Shown one piece after another: positions 44,201 through 53,025 of a DNA stretch of 64,000 bases. Under the pieces are notes generated by a model. The model was not told the DNA's origin. It saw only the letters and a list, made by a program, of their open reading frames with translations, and searched no databases. The stretch spans positions 1-64,000 of the forward strand of contig NZ_SCVC01000023.1 in assembly GCF_004297405.1 (NCBI RefSeq), read 5' to 3'. The DNA comes from Reyranella sp. GTDB taxonomy: Bacteria; Pseudomonadota; Alphaproteobacteria; Reyranellales; Reyranellaceae. A program made the position numbers and the translations under genes. The first letter of the stretch is position 1. Every line of letters starts with the position of its first letter.

Positions 44201-46441
44201 TCAGGCCGCGCTGCTCATATAATCCGGAAGCCAGCCTTCGTGTACGGCCCGCAATTCGCTGAGTGGCAGGTCCAGAAGGCCCTCGACGACCAAATTGACA
44301 CCGCCTGAATAGCCGAGCTGGACCGCCGGAACGCCGGCCTTGGCAGCCGCGGCGAGCAGAGCCTCGCCATCGTCGGTCGCGACCAGGTACCGGGCCTGAT
44401 CCTCGCCGTAGAGATAGGCGTGAGGCGCGTTGATGCCCTTCGGCAGCTTCAGCGTGGCGCCGGTCCCGCCCGCCAGGCACATCTCAGCCAGACCGACCAA
44501 CAGGCCGCCATCGGAGAGATCGTGACAGGCAGCGACCCGGCGGCCCACGATCTCGCCGCGCACGAAGTCACCATTGCGGCGCTCGGCAGCGAGGTCGACC
44601 GGCGGCGGTGCACCTTCCTCGCGGCCGTGCAGTTCGCGCAGGTAGATCGACTGGCCGAGCCAGCCCTTCGTCTCACCGAGGAGAACGAGCGCCAGGCCCG
44701 ACTGCATCAGCCGCGAGCCGACGGAGGTGGCGATATCCTCGATCACGCCGACAGCGCCAATGGTCGGTGTTGGCAGGATGGGACGGCCTTCGGTCTCGTT
44801 GTAGAGCGAGACGTTGCCCGACACGACGGGGAAGTCGAGGGCGTTGCAGGCCTCGGTCATGCCCATGATGGCGCCGGCGAACTGGCCCATGATCTCGGGC
44901 TTCTGCGGGTTGCCGAAGTTCATGTTGTCGGTGACGGCGAGCGGCTTGGCGCCGGTCGCGGTGATGTTGCGCCACGCCTCGGCCACGGCCTGGCGGCCGC
45001 CGGTCTCGGGATGGGCCTGCACGTAACGCGGTGTGCAGTCGGACGTCATGGCGAGGCCCTTGTGGCCTCCGGGCACGCGCACCAGCGCGGCGTCGCCGTC
45101 CTGCGGGCGGATCGCCGTGTTGCCCATGATGAGATGATCGTACTGCTTCCAGATCCACGCCTTGCTGGCGAGGTCGGGCGAGCCCATCAGGGTGATCAGC
45201 GAGGCGTTCCAGTCCTTGGGCGCCGGTACTTTGGCAGCGTCCAGTTCGGCGGGCAGCGGCGTCAGGGTCCACGGCCGCTCGTACATCGGCGCTTCGGTGA
45301 CCAGCGGCGGGATCGGGATATTGCCCACGATGTCGCCATGCCAGGACAGGACCATGCGCTCGGTGTCGGTGAGATGGCCGATGACGGCGAAGTCGAGCTC
45401 CCACTTCTCGAAGATCTTACGCGCCAGCTCCTCGCGGCCGGGCTTCAGCACGATCAGCATGCGCTCCTGGCTTTCGGAGAGCATGAGTTCGTAGGGATTC
45501 ATGCCGGTCTCGCGCATCGGCACCTTGTCGAGCTCGACCACAACGCCAAGGCCGCCCTTGGCAGCCATCTCGAACGACGAGGAGGTGAGGCCGGCTGCGC
45601 CCATGTCCTGGATGGCCACGATCGCGTCGGTCGCCATCAGCTCGAGGCAGGCTTCCAGCAGCAGCTTCTCGACGAACGGGTCGCCGACCTGCACGGTGGG
45701 CCGCTTGCTCTCGCTGTCCTCGTTGAATTCGGTCGAGGACATGGTGGCGCCATGGATGCCATCGCGGCCGGTCTTGGAGCCGACATAGACCAGCGGATTA
45801 CCGATGCCCGCGGCGGCCGCATAGAAGATACGATCCGACGGCGCGATGCCCACGGTCATGGCGTTGACCAGGATGTTGCCGTTGTAGGCGGAATGGAAGT
45901 TCGTCTCGCCGCCCACCGTCGGGATGCCCATGCAGTTGCCGTAGCCGCCGATGCCGGCGACGACGCCCGACACGAGATGCCGTGTCCTGGGATGGTTCGG
46001 GTCGCCGAAGCGCAGGGCATTCAGGTTGGCAACCGGCCGGGCGCCCATCGTGAAGACGTCGCGCAGGATGCCGCCCACGCCCGTCGCCGCGCCCTGGTAG
46101 GGCTCGATGTAGGAGGGGTGGTTGTGGCTTTCCATCTTGAAGATGGCGGCCTGGCCGTCACCGATGTCGATCACGCCGGCATTCTCGCCCGGACCCTGGA
46201 TCACCCACGGGGCCTTGGTCGGCAGCTTCTTCAGCCAGACCTTCGAGGATTTATAGGAGCAGTGCTCGCTCCACATCGCCGAGAAGATGCCGAGCTCCAC
46301 CATGGTCGGCGTGCGGCCCATGATCTTCAGCAGGCGCTCGTACTCGTCCGGCGCCAAGCCGTGCTCGGCGACGATCTGGGGGGTGATCGCGGGTTCGTTG
46401 GGGAGCTTGACCGGCGGGTTCTTCTCTTGAGCAATCGTCAC
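44201..46441 (-). CDS. purL: Phosphoribosylformylglycinamidine synthase subunit PurL
   Basis: The 746-residue synthetase subunit that turns FGAR into FGAM with ATP, using ammonia from PurQ. It is the small form working with PurS and PurQ. Seen are [14 protein letters not shown], the [27 protein letters not shown] block, and the second half repeats ([49 protein letters not shown]). Start is GTG 46441, overlapping the purQ stop by four bases; longer starts give sequence that is out-of-frame purQ. Part of purC-purS-purQ-purL-bolA-grxD. Confidence 0.97.
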   Translation of the reverse strand: MTIAQEKNPPVKLPNEPAITPQIVAEHGLAPDEYERLLKIMGRTPTMVELGIFSAMWSEHCSYKSSKVWLKKLPTKAPWVIQGPGENAGVIDIGDGQAAIFKMESHNHPSYIEPYQGAATGVGGILRDVFTMGARPVANLNALRFGDPNHPRTRHLVSGVVAGIGGYGNCMGIPTVGGETNFHSAYNGNILVNAMTVGIAPSDRIFYAAAAGIGNPLVYVGSKTGRDGIHGATMSSTEFNEDSESKRPTVQVGDPFVEKLLLEACLELMATDAIVAIQDMGAAGLTSSSFEMAAKGGLGVVVELDKVPMRETGMNPYELMLSESQERMLIVLKPGREELARKIFEKWELDFAVIGHLTDTERMVLSWHGDIVGNIPIPPLVTEAPMYERPWTLTPLPAELDAAKVPAPKDWNASLITLMGSPDLASKAWIWKQYDHLIMGNTAIRPQDGDAALVRVPGGHKGLAMTSDCTPRYVQAHPETGGRQAVAEAWRNITATGAKPLAVTDNMNFGNPQKPEIMGQFAGAIMGMTEACNALDFPVVSGNVSLYNETEGRPILPTPTIGAVGVIEDIATSVGSRLMQSGLALVLLGETKGWLGQSIYLRELHGREEGAPPPVDLAAERRNGDFVRGEIVGRRVAACHDLSDGGLLVGLAEMCLAGGTGATLKLPKGINAPHAYLYGEDQARYLVATDDGEALLAAAAKAGVPAVQLGYSGGVNLVVEGLLDLPLSELRAVHEGWLPDYMSSAA

Positions 46442-47127
46442 GACAGCGCCTCGACCATACCCTCGAACAAACCCTTGCCGTCGGTTCCGCCGAACATCGG
46501 CTCCACGGCATTCTCCGGATGCGGCATCAGCCCCAGCACCGTCTTGGTTTCGTTGAAGATGCCAGCAATGTTGTTGGTCGAGCCATTGGGATTGCCCGCA
46601 CCCTCGACCACGCCGCTCGGCGTGCAATAGCGGAAGGCGATCTGGCCGCGATCCTCGAGTCGCTTCAGCGTGTCGGCGTCAGCGAAATAGTTGCCCTCGG
46701 CATGGGCCACCGGAACCTTGATCACCTGGCCTGCCTGATAGCGGTTGGTGAACAGGCTCTGGCTGGTCTCGACCTTGAGGTGGACGTCCGAGCAGACGAA
46801 CTTGAGATGCGAATTGCGCATCAGCGTACCCGGCAGCAGTCCCGCCTCGGTCACGATCTGGAAACCGTTGCAGATGCCCAGGACGGGCACGCCCTGGGCG
46901 GCGCGCTTCTTGACCTCCGCCATCACCGGCGACTGGGCCGCCATGGCGCCGCAACGGAGATAGTCGCCGTAGGAGAAGCCGCCCGGCACCACGATCAGGT
47001 CGACCTTCTCGAAGTCGCCGTCGCCGTGCCAGACCATTGAGGGCCTGCGACCCGTGACCAGTTCGATTGCCTGCGCCACATCGCCTTCGCGATTGGAGCC
47101 GGGGAAGACGAGGACCGCTGCTTTCAT
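46438..47127 (-). CDS. purQ: Phosphoribosylformylglycinamidine synthase subunit PurQ
   Basis: A 229-residue class I glutamine amidotransferase giving ammonia to PurL. The nucleophile Cys is in [13 protein letters not shown], and the His-Glu pair in [27 protein letters not shown] starts the fold. ATG 47127 overlaps the purS stop by one base (TGATG), and its end overlaps the purL GTG by four, so the three subunits are coupled in translation. Confidence 0.97.
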   Translation of the reverse strand: MKAAVLVFPGSNREGDVAQAIELVTGRRPSMVWHGDGDFEKVDLIVVPGGFSYGDYLRCGAMAAQSPVMAEVKKRAAQGVPVLGICNGFQIVTEAGLLPGTLMRNSHLKFVCSDVHLKVETSQSLFTNRYQAGQVIKVPVAHAEGNYFADADTLKRLEDRGQIAFRYCTPSGVVEGAGNPNGSTNNIAGIFNETKTVLGLMPHPENAVEPMFGGTDGKGLFEGMVEALS

Positions 47128-47369
47128 CAGCCGACCAGCTCGATCGAATAGTTCTCGATCACGGTGTTGGCCAAGAGCTTCCGGCACATCTCATCGAGCC
47201 GCGCCTTGGCCTTGGCTTTGTCGGTCTCGGCCAATTCCAGCTCGATGAACTTGCCCTGGCGGACGTCACCCACCTCGGGAAAGCCCAGACGGTTGAGGGA
47301 ATGTCCGATGGCCTTGCCCTGGGGGTCGAGCACGCCGTTCTTGAGGGTCACGTGAACTCTGGCTTTCAT
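47127..47369 (-). CDS. purS: Phosphoribosylformylglycinamidine synthase subunit PurS
   Basis: The 80-residue accessory subunit that bridges PurL and PurQ. It has the family pattern [29 protein letters not shown] and [38 protein letters not shown]. Normal length. It sits 20 bases after purC. Confidence 0.96.
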   Translation of the reverse strand: MKARVHVTLKNGVLDPQGKAIGHSLNRLGFPEVGDVRQGKFIELELAETDKAKAKARLDEMCRKLLANTVIENYSIELVG

Positions 47370-47389
47370 GTCGTCTCGCTGGGGCAGGG

Positions 47390-48154
47390 CTATTGAAGGG
47401 TGGTAGGGCCGCGCACGTCGCCCGGTCCCTGGTCGATCAGGATGCCGAGGCGCCGCGCCACCTCTTGGTAGGCTTCCTCGACCTTGCCGAGGTCGCGGCG
47501 GAAGCGGTCCTTATCCATCTTCTCGTTAGTGCGCAGATCCCACAGGCGGCAGGAATCCGGGCTGATTTCGTCGGCGAGCACGATGCGGACCATGTCGTCC
47601 TCATATAGGCGGCCGAACTCGATCTTGAAGTCGATCAGCTTTATGCCGCAGCCGAGGAAGAGGCCGAACAGGAAGTCGTTGACCCTGAGCGTGAGCGCCA
47701 CGATGTCGTCGAGGTCCTGCGGCGTCGCCCAACCGAAGGCAGTGATGTGTTCCTCGGTTACCATCGGGTCAGCGAGCTGGTCGTTCTTGTAGAAGAACTC
47801 CATGATCGAGCGCGGCAGCTGGGTGCCTTCCTCGACACCGAAGCGCTTGGCGAACGAACCGGCCGCCACGTTGCGGACCACCACTTCGAGCGGGATGATC
47901 TCGACTTGCCGGATGAGCTGCTCGCGCATGTTCAGCCGGCGGATGAAATGCGTGGGTACGCCGATCTCGCCGAGCTTGGTCATCAAGAACTCGGAGATAC
48001 GGTTGTTGATCACACCCTTGCCGGTGATCGTACCCTTCTTCTGGTTATTGAATGCGGTCGCGTCGTCCTTGAAGTACTGGACGATCGTCCCGGGCTCTGG
48101 CCCCTCGAACAAGGTCTTGGCCTTGCCCTCGTAGATGCGGCGGCGGCGGGACAT
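47390..48154 (-). CDS. purC: Phosphoribosylaminoimidazole-succinocarboxamide synthase
   Basis: A 254-residue SAICAR synthetase joining CAIR and aspartate in purine synthesis. Signatures are [39 protein letters not shown] and [18 protein letters not shown] lies six bases before the ATG. It heads the purC-S-Q-L transcript; the promoter should lie in the 140 bases shared with the divergent diiron gene. Confidence 0.97.
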   Translation of the reverse strand: MSRRRRIYEGKAKTLFEGPEPGTIVQYFKDDATAFNNQKKGTITGKGVINNRISEFLMTKLGEIGVPTHFIRRLNMREQLIRQVEIIPLEVVVRNVAAGSFAKRFGVEEGTQLPRSIMEFFYKNDQLADPMVTEEHITAFGWATPQDLDDIVALTLRVNDFLFGLFLGCGIKLIDFKIEFGRLYEDDMVRIVLADEISPDSCRLWDLRTNEKMDKDRFRRDLGKVEEAYQEVARRLGILIDQGPGDVRGPTTLQ

Positions 48155-48243
48155 TTCTTACTCCTGCGCGGGCAAGTTGAGCCGCCCGCCAATGGGCCGG
48201 AATATGGCGGAAACCCCATGCTCCGGTACTGGGGAAAAATCCA

Positions 48244-48271
48244 TTGAAAAAGGTGACGCGACCGTCATATT
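48244..48271 (+). promoter_or_regulatory. Weak promoter candidate for the diiron gene
   Basis: TTGAAA (48244-48249) and CATATT (48266-48271), 16 bases apart, lie just upstream of the diiron-protein gene at 48295. Match is moderate, and the short leader (about 17 bases) makes this uncertain. Confidence 0.25.
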
Positions 48272-48294
48272 GATCCTCGAAACGGAGGCCCCCA

Positions 48295-49416
48295 ATGGCC
48301 CAGCAAATCACCTATGACAAGGCCTACGATACTATCGCCCCGGAAGATTTCCCGGCGATGTTGCAGGTAGCACGCTACGGCCGCCGAACCGATGCCTTCG
48401 ACGGCATCATTTCAGCCACTCATGACCATTTTTGGGACCCGCTGGACAAGAATTACATCGATTTCGACCAGCCGTTCGATATGGAAGCGACGCCGGTCAT
48501 GCCGCAGGAGACCGTGGTCGAACTGCGTAGCGCCGTCGCCGATCGGCTGGACGAGCGGCAGAAGATCCAGCTCTCCAACGACGTCATGCACTGGTCGGTC
48601 TCCAATCTCCTGCATGGTGAGCAGGGCGCTTTGTCGCTGTCGGCCAGTCTCTGCCACATCCTGCTCGACCCGGGTGCCCAGGAATATGCTGCCAACCAGG
48701 CACGCGAGGAGGCCCGCCATGTCGCAGGCTTTACCCGCTACATCGCCCGACGCTGGGGCGAACCGTTGCCCGTCGGCAAGACCATCGCCACCGTTCTCAA
48801 CGATCTGGTGAGCACACAGGAGGTCTACAAGAAGATCGTCGGCATGCAGATGCTGATCGAAGGCCTGGCGATGGGCTCGTTCGCGACGCTCAATGCCAAG
48901 ACCAACGATCCCGTGCTGCGCCGGCTGGTGCAGCTCGTCATGAGCGACGAGGCCTTCCATCACCGCTTCGGCCGCCTGTGGGCCGCCAAGACGATCGGCC
49001 ACCTCAGTGCCGACGAGCACAAGAAAGTCGAGGACTGGTCGGCGCAGATCTTCCAGACGCTGCTCTTCAACCTGATCAACGCCGAGCAGAAGCAGGTGAT
49101 CTACGCCAAGTACGGGCTCGATTGGCAGTGGGTGCGCGACGCCGTGAAGGAGACCTTCACTGACGACGATCGCCGCGACCAGCTCAAGGAAAGCACCAAC
49201 ATCTTCCGCGTGCTGATCAAGACGCTTCTGCATGCCGGCATCATCACCCAGCGCACCGCGCCACTCTACGCGGTGTGGGTCGACATGAAGGAACTCGAAG
49301 CCGAGGGCGACGGCATCCCGGGCGATGTCGTTGCCGAGGAAATGCTGGTCGTGCTGCGCGAGATCAACGCCAAGCGCAAACGCATCGTCAGCAAGGACCT
49401 GGCCGCAGCCTCTTAA
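48295..49416 (+). CDS. Ferritin-like diiron carboxylate protein
   Basis: A 373-residue helical protein with a full set of diiron ligands: Glu109 (LLHGEQ), Glu139 and His142 (REEARHVAGF), Glu189 (LIEGLAMGSF), and Glu219 with His222/His223 (SDEAFHHRFG). This matches two E...ExxH half-sites of the ferritin/ribonucleotide-reductase superfamily, such as AurF-like N-oxygenases, long-chain acyl hydroxylases or manganese/iron oxidases. No named family is certain. ACGGAGG precedes the ATG. It splits the purine genes and is divergent from purC. Confidence 0.75.
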   Translation: MAQQITYDKAYDTIAPEDFPAMLQVARYGRRTDAFDGIISATHDHFWDPLDKNYIDFDQPFDMEATPVMPQETVVELRSAVADRLDERQKIQLSNDVMHWSVSNLLHGEQGALSLSASLCHILLDPGAQEYAANQAREEARHVAGFTRYIARRWGEPLPVGKTIATVLNDLVSTQEVYKKIVGMQMLIEGLAMGSFATLNAKTNDPVLRRLVQLVMSDEAFHHRFGRLWAAKTIGHLSADEHKKVEDWSAQIFQTLLFNLINAEQKQVIYAKYGLDWQWVRDAVKETFTDDDRRDQLKESTNIFRVLIKTLLHAGIITQRTAPLYAVWVDMKELEAEGDGIPGDVVAEEMLVVLREINAKRKRIVSKDLAAAS

Positions 49417-50117
49417 GGCTTCCTCGCGAGCACGAAGGCGGAGAGGCCGGCGAGACGGTTGATCGGGAAGAGTGGGAGTTCGGCGGCGCAGATGGCGGTC
49501 AGTAGGCCGTTGGTGAAGGTGCCGTGCTTCTTGAGGCTGCTGCGTGGTTCGGTCGTGTTGCGGTCGGCGAGGCGGACAGTGGCGGCCAGTGGAAAGACCA
49601 GGCCGAAAAAGTAGGCGCCGCGCACGATCTCGAGCCCCGCATCACGTAGAGCCGTCTCGATCTCGGGCAGGCGGTAGCGCCGCTTGTGCTCCAGGAAGAC
49701 GTCGTGGCCGCTCCACAGGAAGGAGAAGGCCGGCACTGTCACCAGGAAATGCGCGCCCGCAGGAACCCTGTCGGCATAGTGCCGGACGAGGCCACGGTCG
49801 TCGTCGACATGCTCCAGAACGTCCATCATCAGTACGAGGTCGCAATCCGTCGGGCCTGTGTCGCGGCGATAGAGTGCCGGTTTGCCGGCGACGCTGTCGT
49901 CGCGGTCGGCCGGATAGCCGATGTCGACGCAGAGCGCACTGGAGGCCGCTGTTTCCACAAGCAAATGCCGGGAGAAGAAGCCCGAGCCCGCGCCGACATC
50001 GAGCAAGCGTCGGGGTTGGAGGCCAGCCACGGCGTGGCGCAGCGCTGCCGCCTTGGAGCGGTAGTACCAATGCCGGGCAATGTCTGCGCCGAGGATATCC
50101 TCTTCCTTGAGGTCCAT
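49413..50117 (-). CDS. Class I SAM-dependent methyltransferase
   Basis: A 234-residue enzyme. SAM motif I is LLDVGAGSGFFSRHL (residues ~38-52); motif II/post-II is DLVLMMDVLEHVDDDRGLV near 110. YFFGLVFPLAATVRLA near the C-terminus is hydrophobic and may touch the membrane, as in methyltransferases acting on lipid-linked sugars or quinone-like lipids. Last gene of a minus-strand operon after the GT2 gene (18-base gap). Its stop overlaps the convergent diiron gene by four bases. Confidence 0.85.
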   Translation of the reverse strand: MDLKEEDILGADIARHWYYRSKAAALRHAVAGLQPRRLLDVGAGSGFFSRHLLVETAASSALCVDIGYPADRDDSVAGKPALYRRDTGPTDCDLVLMMDVLEHVDDDRGLVRHYADRVPAGAHFLVTVPAFSFLWSGHDVFLEHKRRYRLPEIETALRDAGLEIVRGAYFFGLVFPLAATVRLADRNTTEPRSSLKKHGTFTNGLLTAICAAELPLFPINRLAGLSAFVLARKP

Positions 50118-50135
50118 AAGGTCAGGCCTCGAGGA

Positions 50136-51173
50136 TCACGCGTGTGGGGGCTCGTCCGCGCCGTCCTCGTAGACGCCTTCCACGACATAGATCGGCCGAC
50201 CTTTCACCTCGAGGAAGAGGCGGCCGAGATATTCGCCGATGATGCCGAGCGAGAGGAGCTGAATGGCGCCCATGAGCAGGACCGCGATCAGCAACGAGGC
50301 ATAGCCGGGGGTATCGATGCCGAGGATCAACACGCGGGTCACGATGAAAAGCGCGTAGAAGACGGCGATGGTGGCGATCACCACGCCGACATAGAACCAG
50401 GCGCGCAGCGGCGCGGTCGAGAAACTCACGACGCCATCGAGCGCGAAGTTCCAGAGCCGCCAGAAGTTGAACTTGGTGGTGCCGGCGGCGCGTTGCGGCC
50501 GCTCGTATGGCACACCGATCGAATTGAATCCGACCCAGGCGAACAGTCCCTTCATGAAGCGGTTGCGCTCGGGGAGCTGCCGTAACACCTCGACGGCGCG
50601 CCGGTCGACCAGACGAAAATCGCCGACATTGGGCGGGATGCGTACGGGCGACATGGAATTAAATACACGGTAGAACCAGCCGGCCGACATGCGCTTGGCG
50701 CGCGTGTCCGTGAGCCGCGCCGAGCGTACGCCATAGACGATGTCGTAGCCCTCGCGCCAGCGGGCGATGAACGGCTGGATCAGGTCGGGCGGATCCTGCA
50801 GGTCGATGTCCATCGGGATCAGGATGTCACCCTTGGCGTGGTCGATGCCGGCAGTAAGGGCCGCTTCCTTGCCGAAATTGCGCGACAGGTTGACGATGCG
50901 GATGCGTCGGTCACCGCGGCCTCTGTCGAACAGGCGGGCGAAGGTGTTGTCACGTGAGCCGTCGTTGACGAAGACAAGCTCGAAGCGCAACGACGCGCGC
51001 TCGAGCAACGGTATGACCGTGTCGAGGAAGAGATCAATCGACTCCTCCTCGTCGAACACGGGAATGACCAGCGACAGCAGCGGATCGACGGGTCGGCGTT
51101 CACGGCGCGCGGCGAGCTGGTGCTCTAGCGCCGCGCCCTTTGCCTCAGTGAAAGGGAAGGCTTGTTCGGGCAC
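50136..51173 (-). CDS. GtrB/ArnC-like family 2 glycosyltransferase
   Basis: A 345-residue polyprenyl-phosphate sugar transferase. The fold starts with LSLVIPVFDEEESIDLFL; the metal motif is PMDIDLQDPPDLIQPF; SRNFGKEAALTAGIDHAKG follows the usual pattern. Two C-terminal membrane segments (about 235-260 and 270-297) end in IIGEYLGRLFLEVKGRPIYVVE. GTG 51173 has GAGGG five bases upstream; TTG 51176 is possible. With the methyltransferase it could modify a lipid-linked sugar. Same architecture as the gene at 17212. Confidence 0.92.
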   Translation of the reverse strand: MPEQAFPFTEAKGAALEHQLAARRERRPVDPLLSLVIPVFDEEESIDLFLDTVIPLLERASLRFELVFVNDGSRDNTFARLFDRGRGDRRIRIVNLSRNFGKEAALTAGIDHAKGDILIPMDIDLQDPPDLIQPFIARWREGYDIVYGVRSARLTDTRAKRMSAGWFYRVFNSMSPVRIPPNVGDFRLVDRRAVEVLRQLPERNRFMKGLFAWVGFNSIGVPYERPQRAAGTTKFNFWRLWNFALDGVVSFSTAPLRAWFYVGVVIATIAVFYALFIVTRVLILGIDTPGYASLLIAVLLMGAIQLLSLGIIGEYLGRLFLEVKGRPIYVVEGVYEDGADEPPHA

Positions 51174-51181
51174 CAACGCCC

Positions 51182-51721
51182 TCAGGTCACAGGCTCGACA
51201 GCGCCGCTCAGGTCCATGATGCCCAGTTCGACGATGACTTGCGGCTGCGCCTTCTTCGTCTGGTCCCGGAAGGCTCGTAGTGCCTGGGTGAGCATCTGGG
51301 TTTCAAAGGCCCGGTCGGTCTTGAGGCGATCGCCATAGGCGACGGCGGCTGCGCCACAGTCGCGGTGCACGATGCCGATTACGCGCTTCACGTTGTGAAG
51401 CTGGACGGAGACGTTGAGGTTCGCCTCCCAGGTGGCCCGCCATTCCTGGAAAGCAGGCGCCACGGCAGCGATCGGACCACCGGCGATGTTGAATTGGCTG
51501 TAGGCGTTCTGCCAGCCGCGCCCCGCCATGTAGGCCCAGGTGTTGGTGGTGAAGCGCGGGTCGATGCACTTCATCAGCATGGCTTCGTAGCCCTTGTCCT
51601 CGACGGCATGGGCGGGCGCCGTGGCGGCGGCAACGGCCGCGCCGAGACCAAGACCGAACAGGCCACGGCGTGACAGGGCTTGCAGGCAGCCGCAGCCGCC
51701 GTGATGGATATGCGTTCTCAT
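51182..51721 (-). CDS. Tat-exported beta-carbonic-anhydrase-like protein
   Basis: A 179-residue protein with a twin-arginine signal (LSRRGLFGLGLGAAVAAATAPAHA, cleavage near residue 39). The mature domain has beta-carbonic-anhydrase zinc-site elements: Cys52-x-Asp54-x-Arg56 (KCIDPRF) and His119-x-x-Cys122 (VHRDCGAA), with NIAGGPIAAV like the family NAGG segment. The tract HIHHGGCGCL before the Tat motif is unusual. It is much shorter than typical enzymes. It overlaps the MaoC-type gene by four bases and precedes GT2 by eight. It could hydrate CO2 in the periplasm or be a zinc protein of another use. Confidence 0.72.
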   Translation of the reverse strand: MRTHIHHGGCGCLQALSRRGLFGLGLGAAVAAATAPAHAVEDKGYEAMLMKCIDPRFTTNTWAYMAGRGWQNAYSQFNIAGGPIAAVAPAFQEWRATWEANLNVSVQLHNVKRVIGIVHRDCGAAAVAYGDRLKTDRAFETQMLTQALRAFRDQTKKAQPQVIVELGIMDLSGAVEPVT

Positions 51722-52566
51722 TGGAAAATAGTTCTCCCCTCTTGTGCCAGGCCGCCGTTGGAATTGGCGACCCACGTCTTTATCGAGCCGTCTTGTTCAC
51801 GACGGGCCTGCACACTGAACGCACCGCCAGCGAACACCGGCGACAGGGCTCGGAACTCGAAGCTCTTGGCGATTCTAGCGGGGTTCGTGCGGCGCGCCAG
51901 TTCCATCTGGAGCAAACCCATGAGAGGGCCATGAACGATCAGTCCGGGATAGCCTTCAGTCCCGGTGACATAAGGTTGGTCGTAATGGATGCGATGGCCG
52001 TTGAAGGTGAGAGCAGAGAAGCGGAACAACAGCACGGGATCGGCCTGGATCGTCTTGCGCCAGGTCGGATCGGTCGGAGCTGGCTTCGGTGGCCTCGGCT
52101 TTTCGTCGGGCTTGGCGGCCTCGCGGTAGACGATGTCGTGTTCCTCGACCAATGACACGCCACGCGGTCCCGAGATCGTGTGCTGTACCGTGACGAACAC
52201 CATCGAGCCGGTCGAGCCTGTCTTGGGTTCGACGGATTTGATCGTGGAGCGCCGTTCGATCGTCTCGCCGACGCGTACTGGCTCGCCGTCGAAGGTGAAG
52301 CGGCTGCCCGCCCACATGCGGCGGGGCAGCGGCACTGGCGGCAGGAAGTCGCCGCGCTCGGCGTGGCCATCTGGCCCGATCTTGGATTGCGGCGCGATCT
52401 CCAGGAAATAGAGCCAATGCCAAAGGGGCGGCAGCGGATCGCCATTTCGGGGATCGGGATCGCCCTCGTCGAGGGTAGCAGCCAGTGCACGGACCGGGAA
52501 AGGAGCGGCGAGATCCTCCACGGACTGCGTCCTGCCGATCCATTCCTTGAGCTTTTCCAGTGACAT
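51718..52566 (-). CDS. MaoC/FAS1-like dehydratase (mesaconyl-C4-CoA hydratase type)
   Basis: A 282-residue double hot-dog hydratase. The N-terminal half has LPPLWHWLYFLEIAPQSKIGPDGH and PLPRRMWAGSRFTFDGEPVRVG; the C-terminal half has the catalytic segment LFRFSALTFNGHRIHYDQPYV with the HYD dyad and EGYPGLIVHGPLMG. The family hydrates mesaconyl-C4-CoA, itaconyl-CoA or similar acyl-CoAs. It is first in the minus-strand operon with the CA-like, GT2 and methyltransferase genes, an unexpected mixture. GAGGAGG lies nine bases upstream of the ATG. Confidence 0.88.
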   Translation of the reverse strand: MSLEKLKEWIGRTQSVEDLAAPFPVRALAATLDEGDPDPRNGDPLPPLWHWLYFLEIAPQSKIGPDGHAERGDFLPPVPLPRRMWAGSRFTFDGEPVRVGETIERRSTIKSVEPKTGSTGSMVFVTVQHTISGPRGVSLVEEHDIVYREAAKPDEKPRPPKPAPTDPTWRKTIQADPVLLFRFSALTFNGHRIHYDQPYVTGTEGYPGLIVHGPLMGLLQMELARRTNPARIAKSFEFRALSPVFAGGAFSVQARREQDGSIKTWVANSNGGLAQEGRTIFQ

Positions 52567-52674
52567 AACGGTCGATCCTCCTCGCGAGGCGCGACTTTGC
52601 CACCGCCAGCACAGGGTGGAAAGACGCGCGCGTGATCGCTATAAACCCGCGCGACGAGTTAACTGGAGCGGCCG

Positions 52675-53001
52675 ATGACCACGTTCGACGAACGCGAAAA
52701 ATCCTTCGAAAAGAAGTTCGAGCTCGACCAGGAACTGCAATTCAAGGTCAAGGCCCGCCGCAACAAGCTGCTCGGCCTGTGGGCCGCCGGCCTGCTGGGC
52801 AAGACGGGCGCCGATGCCGAAGCCTATGCCAAGGAAGTGGTCCTGGCCGACTTCGAGAAGCCGGGCGACTCTGATGTCGTGCACAAGATCATGAAGGATC
52901 TCGCCGCCGTCGGTAAGCCGATGGAGGATCACACGATCCTCAAGCAGGCCGAGCGGCTGCTGGTCGATGCCAAGAAGCAGATCATGGCGGACACCCACTG
53001 A
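52675..53001 (+). CDS. F1-ATPase inhibitor zeta subunit (DUF1476)
   Basis: A 108-residue protein specific to alphaproteobacteria which binds F1 and blocks ATP hydrolysis. The N-terminal inhibitory helix FDEREKSFEKKFELDQELQFK and the core KARRNKLLGLWAAGLLGKTG are typical. It is commonly a neighbour of purB and purC in this class, as here. Divergent from the MaoC-type gene and convergent with purB (24-base gap). Confidence 0.95.
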   Translation: MTTFDEREKSFEKKFELDQELQFKVKARRNKLLGLWAAGLLGKTGADAEAYAKEVVLADFEKPGDSDVVHKIMKDLAAVGKPMEDHTILKQAERLLVDAKKQIMADTH

Positions 53002-53025
53002 CCCAGGGTCAGCGGAAGCGCGTCT

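Noticed and set aside
44420..46630. Open plus-strand frame of 736 codons
   Set aside because: Antisense to purL; a codon-bias artefact.
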